From Luteimicrobium xylanilyticum (GTDB taxonomy: Bacteria; Actinomycetota; Actinomycetes; Actinomycetales; Cellulomonadaceae), in NCBI RefSeq assembly GCF_009429125.1, contig NZ_CP045529.1, positions 2,604,001 to 2,668,000 of the forward strand: 64,000 nt of DNA, read 5' to 3'. Under the pieces are notes generated by a model. It was given only the letters and a program-made list of their open reading frames with translations. It was not told where the DNA came from and searched no databases. A program made the translations under genes and the position numbers. Of the stretch, positions 1 through 8,411 are shown in pieces (positions within the stretch are counted from its first letter, which is position 1; every line of letters starts with the position of its first letter).

Positions 1-306
1 ATCATCGCGGCGGTCGCCCTGATCTTCGGCTCGATGTACCCGAACGTCATGCCCGCGCACGACGCCGCGAACTCGCTCACCGTCGACAACGCGAGCTCGA
101 CCCACTACACGCTCGTCATCATGACGTGGGTCGCCGTCGTGCTGACGCCGCTCGTGCTGCTCTACCAGGGCTGGACGTACTGGGTGTTCCGCAAGCGGCT
201 GACGGCCGAGGCGATCCCCGACCCGATCGGCCTGACGCTGCGTGCCGCAGCCTTCGACGACGCCCCCGCGGGCCCGGCCGCGTCCGGCAGCACCTCGCCC
301 CGGTGA
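1..306 (+). CDS. cydB: Cytochrome bd ubiquinol oxidase subunit II, C-terminal part
   Basis: The gene enters from outside the window, so only the last 101 codons are visible. They contain the C-terminal hydrophobic helices of CydB, including a long segment around visible residues 38-58 followed by the YWVFRKR motif where the chain leaves the membrane. CydB is the membrane subunit that, with CydA, forms the high-affinity quinol oxidase that reduces oxygen to water. The stop codon overlaps the cydD start as GTGA, so the two genes are translationally coupled. The identification rests on the tail plus the cydDC genes that follow, which is the usual actinobacterial cydABDC order. Confidence 0.9.
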   Translation: MIAAVALIFGSMYPNVMPAHDAANSLTVDNASSTHYTLVIMTWVAVVLTPLVLLYQGWTYWVFRKRLTAEAIPDPIGLTLRAAAFDDAPAGPAASGSTSPR

Positions 307-2009
307 AGCCGCTCGACCCCCGCCTGCTCCGCCACGCGCGCGCGGCACGGGGGTACCTCGCGCTGACCACCGTGCTGGGGGTCCTGGCCGGGGCGCTCGT
401 CGTCGCGCAGGCCGTCCTGATCGGCGAGACGCTCGGCCGGGCCGTGCACGACGGCGCCCGGCTGGGCGAGCTGGGCCCGCGGCTGGCCTGGCTCACGGCG
501 GTGGTCGCGGCCCGGGCGGCCGTCTCGTGGTGCCAGGAGCGCTTCGCGGTGCGCGCCGCGGCGAGCACGGTCGCGGAGCTGCGCGAGGCGCTCGTCGTCC
601 GTGCGACGGCCCTCGGCCCCCGGTGGCGCGGGTCGGCGCGCGGGACCCGGTTGACGACCCTCGCGACGACCGGCCTCGACGCGCTCGAGCCGTACTTCGT
701 GCGCTACGTGCCGCAGCTCCTCCTGACGGCCGTGGTCACGCCGCTCCTCGTCGTCGTGGTCTTCGGGCTGGACTGGGTGTCGGGGCTCGTCGTCCTCGTG
801 ACCCTCCCGCTGGTCCCGCTGTTCATGGTGCTGGTCGGGCGGCTCACGCAGGGCGTCGCGGAGCGCCGGCTGGCGTCCTTGCAGCGGCTCGGCTCCCAGC
901 TCCTCGACCTGGTCGCCGGCCTCCCGACGCTCCGTGCGTTCGGCCGCGCCGAGGGGCCCCGTGAGCGGGTCCGGGCGCTCGGCGACGCGAACCGGCGCGC
1001 CACGATGGGCACGCTCCGGATCGCCTTCCTGTCCGGCATGGTCCTCGAGCTCCTCACGACCCTCTCGGTCGCGATCGTGGCGGTGGCCATCGGGCTGCGC
1101 CTCGTCGACGGCCGCCTGGACCTCGTGACCGGGCTGACGGTGCTGGTCCTCGCCCCCGAGGTGTACCTGCCGCTGCGCCAGGTCGGGGCCCAGTTCCACG
1201 CGTCGACCGACGGGATCGCGGCCGCGAACGCCGCGTTCGAGGTGCTCGAGGAGCCCGTCCCGGCACGAGGTGTCGCGACGACCGACCTCGCTGGCGCACG
1301 GTTGACGCTCGAGGACGTCTCGGTCGAGGCGCTCGGACGCGGCGTCCTGGCCCCGGCGCACCTCTCGCTCGGGCTCGGGGCCGGCGAGGCCGTGGCCCTC
1401 GTCGGGCCCAACGGGGCAGGCAAGTCCACGGCCGTCCAGGTCCTGCTCGGGCTCGTGCCCCCCACGAGCGGCCGGGCCGCGGTCGCGCCCGTCGGTCAGG
1501 GGGAACCGGTCGACGTCGGCGACCTCGAGCCGGAGGCGTTCTGGACCCAGGTGGCCTGGGTCCCCCAGCGCCCTCACCTCGCTCCCGGGACGATCCGCGA
1601 GGCCGTGCTCGGAGCTGCGCCTCCCACCTTCGACGACGACGCACGCCTGGCCGAGGCGGCCCGGCTCGCCGCCCTCGACGAGGTCGTGGCGTCGCTTCCC
1701 GACGGTTGGGAGACGCGCGTCGGCCGGGGCGGCCTCGGGCTGTCCGTGGGACAGCGGCAACGCGTCGCGCTCGCGGCCGCGCTCGTCTCGAGGCGACCGG
1801 TCGTCGTGCTCGACGAGCCCACCGCCCACCTGGACGACGCGAGCGAGGCGGCCGTCGTCCGGACCGTGCGCGCGCTGCGCGACGAGGGAAGGGCCGTCCT
1901 CGTCGTGGCCCACCGACCGGCGCTCGTCGCGGCCTGCGACCGCACGGTCGAGGTCCGCTCCGCGCCGCTGCCACGGGTCGCCGCGGTCCCGGCACAGGTG
2001 CCGGCATGA
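303..2009 (+). CDS. cydD: Thiol-reductant ABC exporter, CydD subunit
   Basis: This 568-residue half-transporter combines an N-terminal six-helix membrane domain (about residues 1-300) with an ATPase domain. The ATPase carries a Walker A motif GPNGAGKST near residue 368, the LSVGQ signature near 480, Walker B VVVLDEPT near 500-507 and a switch histidine in VVAHRP. In the known family CydDC exports cysteine or glutathione and is needed to assemble cytochrome bd. I chose GTG at 303 because it overlaps the cydB stop and matches the family start; longer in-frame upstream extensions lie inside cydB. It overlaps cydC by ATGA. Confidence 0.93.
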   Translation: MKPLDPRLLRHARAARGYLALTTVLGVLAGALVVAQAVLIGETLGRAVHDGARLGELGPRLAWLTAVVAARAAVSWCQERFAVRAAASTVAELREALVVRATALGPRWRGSARGTRLTTLATTGLDALEPYFVRYVPQLLLTAVVTPLLVVVVFGLDWVSGLVVLVTLPLVPLFMVLVGRLTQGVAERRLASLQRLGSQLLDLVAGLPTLRAFGRAEGPRERVRALGDANRRATMGTLRIAFLSGMVLELLTTLSVAIVAVAIGLRLVDGRLDLVTGLTVLVLAPEVYLPLRQVGAQFHASTDGIAAANAAFEVLEEPVPARGVATTDLAGARLTLEDVSVEALGRGVLAPAHLSLGLGAGEAVALVGPNGAGKSTAVQVLLGLVPPTSGRAAVAPVGQGEPVDVGDLEPEAFWTQVAWVPQRPHLAPGTIREAVLGAAPPTFDDDARLAEAARLAALDEVVASLPDGWETRVGRGGLGLSVGQRQRVALAAALVSRRPVVVLDEPTAHLDDASEAAVVRTVRALRDEGRAVLVVAHRPALVAACDRTVEVRSAPLPRVAAVPAQVPA

Positions 2010-3658
2010 GCGGCGCCGACCGTTCCCGGGACCCGCTGCGGCGTGCCGTCTCGCTGCTCGAGGTCCCCTGGCGCCGGGTCGCGGGCGCGGTGACGCTCGG
2101 CACGCTCGCGCTCGGCTGCGCCGTCGGGCTGGCTGCGGTCGCGGCCTGGCTCATCGCTCGCGCGTCGCAGCAGCCGCCCGTGCTCGTGCTCTCCGTCGCG
2201 ACGGTCACCGTGCGCGCGTTCGGCGTGGGCCGCGGGACGCTGCGGTACGTCGAGCGGCTCGTCTCCCACGACGTGGCGCTGCGCGGCGTCGTCTCGCTGC
2301 GCACCACGCTCTACGCCCGCCTCGCCGCGGGACGGCCCGAGGCCGTCGCGGCGCTGCGCGAGGGCGACCTGCTGGCGCGGACGGGTGCCGACGCGGACGC
2401 CGTCGGGGACGTCGTCGTGCGGGTGCTCGTGCCGGTCGGCGTCGCGGCGTGCGTCTCGCTCGTCGCGGTCGCGATCGTGGGTGCCCTGCTGCCCGAGGCG
2501 GGGCTCGCGCTGCTGCTCCTCCTGCTGGTCGTCGGCGTCGGTGCCCCGTGGCTCGCCGACCGGGCCGCCCGCGAGACCGAGCGACGTTCGGTCGAGGCCC
2601 GCGCCGACATGGCGGCCGCGACGCTGGACGTCCTGGGCGACGACGGCTCCCTCGCCGTCTCCGGCGCGCTCGGTTCCCGGCTCGACGACCTGCGCCGCTC
2701 GGACCGCGCGCTGACCGCGGCGACCGACGTCGGTGCCCGCACCTCCGCGACGTCGGAGGCGATCCAGACGGCAGCGACGGGCGTCGCCGTCGTCGTCGCG
2801 CTCCTGCTGGGTGTCCCGGCCGTGGCGTCCGGGCGGCTTTCGCCCGAGGACCTCGCCGTCGTCGTGCTCACGCCGCTCGCGGCGTTCGAGGGCGTCGGCG
2901 CGCTGCCCGCCGCGGCCGTCCAGCTCCGGCGCTCGCGCACCGCCGCGGCGCGCATCATGGCGCTGCTCGACGGCGCAGCACCCGACCCCGGCGCGCCGCG
3001 GCCGGTCGCGGTCACGCCCGCTGGTCCGGACGCTCCCGTGCTCGCGGCGAGCGTCCTCGCCTGCGGCTGGCCCTCGCGCCCCGACGCGGCCGTGACGGGA
3101 CTCGACCTGGAGCTGCACGCGGGCCGTTCGCTCGCCGTCGTCGGGCCGAGCGGGGTCGGCAAGACGACGCTCCTCCTGACGCTCGCCGGTCTGCTCGCGC
3201 CCGCCGGCGGCCACCTCGAGCGGCACGCCGAGGCGTCCTGGACCGCCGAGGACGCCCACCTCTTCGACACGACGGTGCTCGAGAACCTGCGCGTGGCGCG
3301 GGGCGACGTGACCGAGGACGAGGCGCACGAGGCGCTCGTCGCCGTCGGGCTGGGGCCGTGGCTGGCTGCGCTGCCGGCGGGCCTCGGCACGGTCGTCGGG
3401 CCGGGTGGTGACGCGGTGTCCGGGGGTGAGCGTCGTCGGCTGCTGGTCGCGCGGGCGCTCGTCTCGCGCGCCCCGGTGCTCGTGCTGGACGAGCCCGCCG
3501 AGCACCTCGACCCCGACGGGGCCGACGCGCTCGTCCGGACGGTGCTCGGGCTCACGGCGCACGGGCGGACCGTGGTGCTGGCCACCCACCACCGTGGGGC
3601 GCTGGACGCAGCGGACGCCGTCCTCGCCCTCGACCGCGAGCACGTGGCCGCGCCCTAG
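2006..3658 (+). CDS. cydC: Thiol-reductant ABC exporter, CydC subunit
   Basis: The 550-residue partner of CydD has the same layout: membrane domain first, then an ATPase with Walker A GPSGVGKTT near residue 380, signature VSGGERRR and Walker B VLVLDEPAEHLD. The residue after DEP is Ala rather than the usual Thr. The two proteins are expected to form a heterodimer in the cytoplasmic membrane that exports low-molecular-weight thiols and supports cytochrome bd maturation. ATG at 2006 overlaps the cydD stop codon. This is the last gene of the cyd operon; the next gene has its own promoter region. Confidence 0.92.
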   Translation: MSGADRSRDPLRRAVSLLEVPWRRVAGAVTLGTLALGCAVGLAAVAAWLIARASQQPPVLVLSVATVTVRAFGVGRGTLRYVERLVSHDVALRGVVSLRTTLYARLAAGRPEAVAALREGDLLARTGADADAVGDVVVRVLVPVGVAACVSLVAVAIVGALLPEAGLALLLLLLVVGVGAPWLADRAARETERRSVEARADMAAATLDVLGDDGSLAVSGALGSRLDDLRRSDRALTAATDVGARTSATSEAIQTAATGVAVVVALLLGVPAVASGRLSPEDLAVVVLTPLAAFEGVGALPAAAVQLRRSRTAAARIMALLDGAAPDPGAPRPVAVTPAGPDAPVLAASVLACGWPSRPDAAVTGLDLELHAGRSLAVVGPSGVGKTTLLLTLAGLLAPAGGHLERHAEASWTAEDAHLFDTTVLENLRVARGDVTEDEAHEALVAVGLGPWLAALPAGLGTVVGPGGDAVSGGERRRLLVARALVSRAPVLVLDEPAEHLDPDGADALVRTVLGLTAHGRTVVLATHHRGALDAADAVLALDREHVAAP

Positions 3659-3707
3659 CCGTACGGCCGTCTCCTGCCGCCGTGTCCGCTTGACGAGCAC
3701 GCTTTTC

Positions 3708-3723
3708 CTGACAACGATGTCAG
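3708..3723. promoter_or_regulatory. LacI-type operator upstream of the GH92 gene
   Basis: CTGACAACGATGTCAG is an inverted repeat with six-base arms around a central ACGA, 38 bp before the GH92 start. Palindromes with a central CG are typical LacI/GalR-family operators. A TTGACG hexamer at 3690-3695 would place the -10 region on top of this site, consistent with repression, but no good -10 box is visible. No LacI-family gene lies in the window. Confidence 0.6.
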
Positions 3724-3761
3724 CGTTCGCTCTTCACCCGCTCGACGAAGGAGTCCACGCG

Positions 3762-6700
3762 ATGAGACGCTTCACCCCGCCCGAACGGCCGCCCGCCCGG
3801 CGGCGCCGAGGGATCGCGGCCGGCGCACTCGCCCTGGCCGCGACCACGGCCGCCACGCTGAGCCTCGCCGGCCCGGCGGACGCCCAGGCAGCGGCCCACG
3901 GCACCCGCTACGTGACCGACCCCGCCTCGACGGTCAGCACGCTCGCCGGCACCGGCACGGGCGGCGACACGGTCGGGTCGATCAACAACTTCCCGGGACC
4001 GTCGGTGCCGTTCGGGATGGTCCAGTTCTCCCCCGACAACCCCGGCACCGGCCAGGGCTACTACTACGGGAACAGCACGCTCCGGGGCTTCGGCCTCGAC
4101 CACGCGTCGCAGGGCTGCGGCGCGCTCGGAGACTTCCCCGTCCTCCCGACCACGACCAGCATGGCCGCGAGCGCCCAGCCGTGGACCAAGACCGAGTCCT
4201 ACACGCACGACGGCGAGGAGGGCTCGCCCGGCTACTACAGGCTCGTCTCGAAGGACGCCGCCGGCTCGAGCATCACCTCCGAGCTCACGGCGAGCACGCG
4301 GACCGGCGTCGCCACCTTCACCTTCCCCGAGGGCACGACGCCGTCGCTCACGTTCCGCTCCGGCGTCTCCAACAGCTCGACGCGCTCGGGATCGCTCAAC
4401 GTCAACCCCAAGACGGGGATCATCACGGGCTGGACGAAGTCCGGGAACTTCTGCGGCAAGAACAACAGCTACACGGCGTTCTTCGCCGCGAAGGTCGACC
4501 AGGGCTTCGCGTCGTACGGCGCGTGGGACGAGTCGAAGGGCTCGGTGACCGTGGGTGACGGGTCGCACGACGCCGAGGTCGCGAACACGAAGGCGGGCGG
4601 CTACGTCTCCTTCCCGGCCGGCACCAGGACCGTCCACCTGAAGATCGCGCTGTCGTACGTCAGCACCGACAACGCGATCCTCAACATGAACACCGAGGTC
4701 CCGACGCCCGGCGCCGCGGCGACCGGCACGAAGGCGTACGCCTCGTGGGACGCCGCGTTCGACGGCGTCCGCACGGCCGCGCACGACACCTGGAACGACG
4801 CGCTGGGCAAGGTCCAGGTCAGCGACACCGCGTCCGCGACCGAGACCAGCACCTTCTACCACTCGCTCTATCGCTCGCTGCTGCACCCCAACACGTTCGA
4901 CGACGTCAACGGCCAGTACCTCGGGTTCGAGAAGAACCCCGTGGTGCACGACGTGTCCGAGCACCCCGCGGCGGACGGCCGGGCCCGCCACCAGTACGCG
5001 TACTTCTCCGACTGGGACACCTACCGGACCCTCGCCCCGCTGCAGGCCATGCTCTTCCCGGACGAGGCGTCCGACATGGCGCAGTCGCTCGTGAACGACG
5101 CCGAGCAGAGCGGGTCGTACCCGCGCTGGGCGTTCGCGAACGCGGGCACCAACCAGATGAGCGGCGACAACCCCGCGGCGCTGATCGCACAGACCTACGC
5201 GTTCGGCGCCCGTGACTTCGACGTGTCCACCGCGCTCGACTTCATGGTGAAGGGCGCCGTCGGGCCCGATGCCGGGAAGAACACCGGCGGCACGAACGAC
5301 CAGGCCGTCGAGCGGTTCGGCGCCGAGGTCTACAACGAACGGCACTATGCGCCGCAGACCAAGGAGTTCCAGACGGACCACGCGGTCACGGGAGGCTCGA
5401 TCACCGAGGAGTACTCGATCGACGACTTCGCGGTCGGGCAGCTCGCGAACGCGCTCGGCCAGAAGAAGGTCGCGCGGACCTTCCAAGCCCGGTCGAGCTA
5501 CTGGCAGAACCTCTTCAACCCGACGACGCGCTACGTCTCGCTGCGCGACGCGTCGGGCGCGTTCCCGACGGGCGACGGCCTCACGATCCCCGACGACTTC
5601 GGGTACCGCGGCCGCATCACGGGCTTCGGCTCGGTGGGCTACGACGAGGGCAACGCGGAGCAGTACGTGTGGCTGGTGCCGCAGAACGTCAAGGGCCTCG
5701 TGACCGCGCTCGGCGGCAACGACGTGGTCGCCGCGCGCCTCGACGACTTCATGACCCACGGTCTGAACGTCGGCGCGAACGAGCCCTACATGTGGGCGGG
5801 CAACGAGCCCGACTTCTTCGTGCCCTGGCTCTACAGCTACGTCGGCAAGCCGTGGCGCACCTCGGAGGTCGTCGACGAGATCCGGACGACGCTCTTCGGC
5901 ACCGAGCCCGACAAGGCGGAGCCCGGCAACGACGACCTCGGCGCGCAGTCGTCCTGGTACGTCTGGGCGGCCCTCGGGCTCTTCCCGACGACGCCGGGCA
6001 CGGACGTGCTCACGGTGAACGCCCCGGCGTTCGACGCGGCACGGATCCACCTCGGCGACGGCCGCACGGTCGCCGTGACCGCGGCGGGCGCGAACGAGGG
6101 CAAGCGGTACGTCCGTGGCCTGAGCGTGCAGGGCTCGCGCACGAACGCGACCTACCTGAAGCTCAGCGACGTCGAGCGCGGCGGCGACATCACCTTCACG
6201 CTCGGGAAGCAGGCGAGCCGGACGTGGGGTACGCGCGCGGCCGACGCGCCGCCGTCGTACGGCCAGGGTTCGGCGACGCTGGCGCTGCACGCGACGCCGG
6301 ACGACCCGGCCGTCCGGCCCGGGTCGTCGACCCGCCTCACGGTCGACGTCCAGCGGTTCGTGCCGACCGGCCGAAAGGTCCGGGTCAGCGCGACGAGCGA
6401 CGTCGCGGGCATCCGGGTGACCTCCGGCACCGCGACGCTCGACCACACGGGTGCCGGCTCGACGATCCTCACCCTCCGGGTGAAGGCAGGCGTGGCCGAC
6501 GGGTACTACCCCGTGCACCTGTCGGCGAAGGTCGGCGGGACGACCACCCGCACGGACCTGACCGTCCGGGTCGCGGCGAAGGGCGGGCTCCTGGACGCCA
6601 CGACCGTCGTCGGGACCTCGTCCGAGGACGCGGTGAACGGGAGCTTCGACGGCGCGGAGAACACGTTCTCGCGCGACTCGCTCGCCTCGGTGGGTCTCAC

Positions 6701-7151
6701 GCCGGGCTCGACGACGAAGCTGTCGAACGGCACGACGCTCACCTGGCCGTCCGCGCCCGAGGGCTTCCCGGACACCGTCGCGCCGTCCGGGCAGACCGTG
6801 CGGCTCTCGAAGCCCGCGCGCACGATCTCGTTCGTCGGTGCCGGGATCAACGGCGGCGGGAAGGGCACGGCGACGGTCCGGCTGAGCGACGGGTCCACCG
6901 CCACGGCGGACTTCTCGTTCGGTGACTGGGTGCTGCCGTCGAGCACGGGCGACAAGTCGGACGGCACGCTCGAGCCCGTCTACGGGAACTCGGTGGTCGC
7001 GTGGACCCCGGTCCGCAACGCGAGCTCGTCCGACCCGGGCGCGTACGTGTTCGCGACCACGCCGTACACGGCGCCGGCCGGGACCAAGGTCGTCTCGGTG
7101 ACCCTGCCGACGACGGACAAGGCCCGGGTGTTCTCGATCGCCCGACGCTGA
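3762..7151 (+). CDS. Secreted GH92 alpha-mannosidase with C-terminal accessory modules
   Basis: This 1129-residue protein begins with an Arg-rich n-region (RRRR at 13-16), a hydrophobic core and an Ala-rich cleavage region near residue 42, so it is exported. The GH92 catalytic part covers roughly residues 45-840. It shows the family blocks FSDWDTYRT, TEEYSIDD, GNEPDFFVPWLYSYVG and GNDDLGAQSSWYVWAALG; the acidic GNDD pair is in the region expected to hold the general base. About 290 further residues form a NEW3/Ig-like segment followed by a beta-rich module like those on secreted glycosidases. GH92 enzymes are calcium-dependent exo-alpha-mannosidases acting on yeast mannan and N-glycans; linkage specificity cannot be read here. 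The start has the RBS GAAGGAG, and a LacI-type operator precedes it. Confidence 0.93.
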   Translation: MRRFTPPERPPARRRRGIAAGALALAATTAATLSLAGPADAQAAAHGTRYVTDPASTVSTLAGTGTGGDTVGSINNFPGPSVPFGMVQFSPDNPGTGQGYYYGNSTLRGFGLDHASQGCGALGDFPVLPTTTSMAASAQPWTKTESYTHDGEEGSPGYYRLVSKDAAGSSITSELTASTRTGVATFTFPEGTTPSLTFRSGVSNSSTRSGSLNVNPKTGIITGWTKSGNFCGKNNSYTAFFAAKVDQGFASYGAWDESKGSVTVGDGSHDAEVANTKAGGYVSFPAGTRTVHLKIALSYVSTDNAILNMNTEVPTPGAAATGTKAYASWDAAFDGVRTAAHDTWNDALGKVQVSDTASATETSTFYHSLYRSLLHPNTFDDVNGQYLGFEKNPVVHDVSEHPAADGRARHQYAYFSDWDTYRTLAPLQAMLFPDEASDMAQSLVNDAEQSGSYPRWAFANAGTNQMSGDNPAALIAQTYAFGARDFDVSTALDFMVKGAVGPDAGKNTGGTNDQAVERFGAEVYNERHYAPQTKEFQTDHAVTGGSITEEYSIDDFAVGQLANALGQKKVARTFQARSSYWQNLFNPTTRYVSLRDASGAFPTGDGLTIPDDFGYRGRITGFGSVGYDEGNAEQYVWLVPQNVKGLVTALGGNDVVAARLDDFMTHGLNVGANEPYMWAGNEPDFFVPWLYSYVGKPWRTSEVVDEIRTTLFGTEPDKAEPGNDDLGAQSSWYVWAALGLFPTTPGTDVLTVNAPAFDAARIHLGDGRTVAVTAAGANEGKRYVRGLSVQGSRTNATYLKLSDVERGGDITFTLGKQASRTWGTRAADAPPSYGQGSATLALHATPDDPAVRPGSSTRLTVDVQRFVPTGRKVRVSATSDVAGIRVTSGTATLDHTGAGSTILTLRVKAGVADGYYPVHLSAKVGGTTTRTDLTVRVAAKGGLLDATTVVGTSSEDAVNGSFDGAENTFSRDSLASVGLTPGSTTKLSNGTTLTWPSAPEGFPDTVAPSGQTVRLSKPARTISFVGAGINGGGKGTATVRLSDGSTATADFSFGDWVLPSSTGDKSDGTLEPVYGNSVVAWTPVRNASSSDPGAYVFATTPYTAPAGTKVVSVTLPTTDKARVFSIARR

Positions 7152-7170
7152 CGCTGCACGACACGACGGC

Positions 7171-7197
7171 GGCCGGTCCCTCGACGGGGGGCCGGCC
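7171..7197 (+). terminator. Stem-loop after the GH92 gene
   Basis: Bases 7171-7180 pair with 7188-7197 in a 10-bp stem with one G-U pair and a 7-base loop, 20 bp after the stop codon. There is no T-tract, as is common in high-GC actinobacteria. Confidence 0.6.
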
Positions 7198-7519
7198 GTC
7201 GGCGTCTGCCGGGGCCTCGAGGCCCGGACCCGGGCAGGTGGTGTCCGGGGTCGGACAGCGTGCGCCCGAGTTCGGGCCGAGGAGCGGAGGGAAACGGGCA
7301 GGTCCGGGCGCCCCGTCCGGCGTCGAGCGCGACGTGTGAGCGCGAACACGCCTGTCAGCGCCCATGAAGACGCAGCACGGCGCCCCATGGCGACCGGGCG
7401 GAAACCGGACATCGAGGCGCCCGGAAACCCACTGGACCCGGTCGGCCGACCGCGGTGAGATGGGGCACTGACGGGGTGACCCGGATCACGTCGACGACGA
7501 CGAAGGAGGCGATGGCGCG
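7198..7519. other. Intergenic region before the DeoR-family gene
   Basis: No gene is supported here. The stretch holds a perfect 12-bp palindrome GGTCGGCCGACC at 7440-7451, about 70 bp before the regulator start, which could be an autoregulatory site but may be a chance product of high GC. The RBS GAAGGAGG for the next gene is at 7502-7509. No convincing -35/-10 pair was found. Confidence 0.4.
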
Positions 7520-8293
7520 ATGGGACAGCTCACGGGCGACGAGCGGAGACGCCTCATCCTCGAGACCCTCCGCAGCGCCGGCCACACGCCCGCCACGCGG
7601 CTGGCCGAGAACCTGGGCGTGGCGCCCGAGACCGTCCGGCGGGACCTCACCACGCTCGAGGGCCACGGGCTCGTCCGAAGGACGCACGGCGGCGCGTACC
7701 CGGTCGAGGGTGCCGCGTTCGAGACCAACCTCGCCGCTCGCTCGAACGCCTGGGTCGCCGAGAAGCAGCGGATCGCCGCCGCGACCGTCGAGCACCTCGG
7801 GCCCACCGAGTCGCTGTTCCTCGACGAGGGATACACGCAGCAGCTCATCGCCGAGGAGCTGGTCCGCTCGGGTCGCGTGCTCACCGTCGTGACGGCGTCG
7901 CTCCCGGCCGCAGCCGCCCTCGCCGCGTCGCCGACCATCGAGGTCGTGATCCTGGGAGGCCGGCTGCGGCCGGGCACGCTCGCCCCGGTCGACCACTGGA
8001 CGACGTCCATGCTCGAGCAGTTCGTGATCGACCTCGCGATCCTCGGCGCGAACGGCATCACCCGGGACAAGGGCCTCACCGTCCCCAACGGCGCCGTCGC
8101 CGCCGTGAAGTCGACGGCGCTCCAGGTAGCCCGGCGCAAGGTCTTCGTCGGGGCCCACCACAAGTTCGGCATCACCAGCTTCTGTCGCTTCGCCCAGGTC
8201 ACCGACTTCGAGGCGCTCATCACCGACACGGGCCTCCCCAGCAGCGAGGCCCATCGCTACGCCGCGCTCGGACCACAGGTGATCCGAGCCTGA
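7520..8293 (+). CDS. DeoR/GlpR-family transcriptional regulator of the polyol operon
   Basis: The 257-residue protein has the DeoR-family N-terminal helix-turn-helix (residues about 6-60, with TRLAENLGVAPETVRRDL) and the RRTHGGA sequence that follows it. The C-terminal DeoRC sensor domain has the typical GGRLRPGT and LGANGI blocks, which bind sugar phosphates or related ligands in this family. It lies directly upstream of, and in the same direction as, the polyol uptake and dehydrogenase genes, so it is likely their local regulator (inference). ATG 7520 is chosen for its strong RBS; an ATG at 7512 is in another frame. Confidence 0.88.
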   Translation: MGQLTGDERRRLILETLRSAGHTPATRLAENLGVAPETVRRDLTTLEGHGLVRRTHGGAYPVEGAAFETNLAARSNAWVAEKQRIAAATVEHLGPTESLFLDEGYTQQLIAEELVRSGRVLTVVTASLPAAAALAASPTIEVVILGGRLRPGTLAPVDHWTTSMLEQFVIDLAILGANGITRDKGLTVPNGAVAAVKSTALQVARRKVFVGAHHKFGITSFCRFAQVTDFEALITDTGLPSSEAHRYAALGPQVIRA

Positions 8294-8337
8294 CCGTCGT
8301 CGGCCCCGGCCGACCTCTCACCACCCGACTCACGGAC

Positions 8338-8395
8338 GTGGCGCCGCCACGCCCCTCCCCTCGCACACCCTCGGACCGCCTGGGGTGCGCGCACC
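8338..8395. promoter_or_regulatory. Palindromes upstream of the polyol ABC operon
   Basis: Two short inverted repeats lie in this promoter-proximal gap: GTGGCG-C-CGCCAC at 8338-8350 and GGTGCGCGCACC at 8384-8395, the second 16 bp before the binding-protein start. They are candidate regulator sites, or the first could be the 3' hairpin of the regulator gene. High GC makes chance palindromes likely. Confidence 0.3.
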
Positions 8396-8411
8396 ACGAA
8401 AGGACCTCACC

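Noticed and set aside
162-1913. Long minus-strand reading frame opposite cydD
   Set aside because: It is an antisense shadow of cydD in a high-GC genome; composition is Arg/Gly/Glu-rich without motifs.
3720-7412. 1230-codon minus-strand reading frame opposite the GH92 gene
   Set aside because: Arg/Val/Glu-rich without domains; the plus strand has a signal peptide and clear GH92 blocks.
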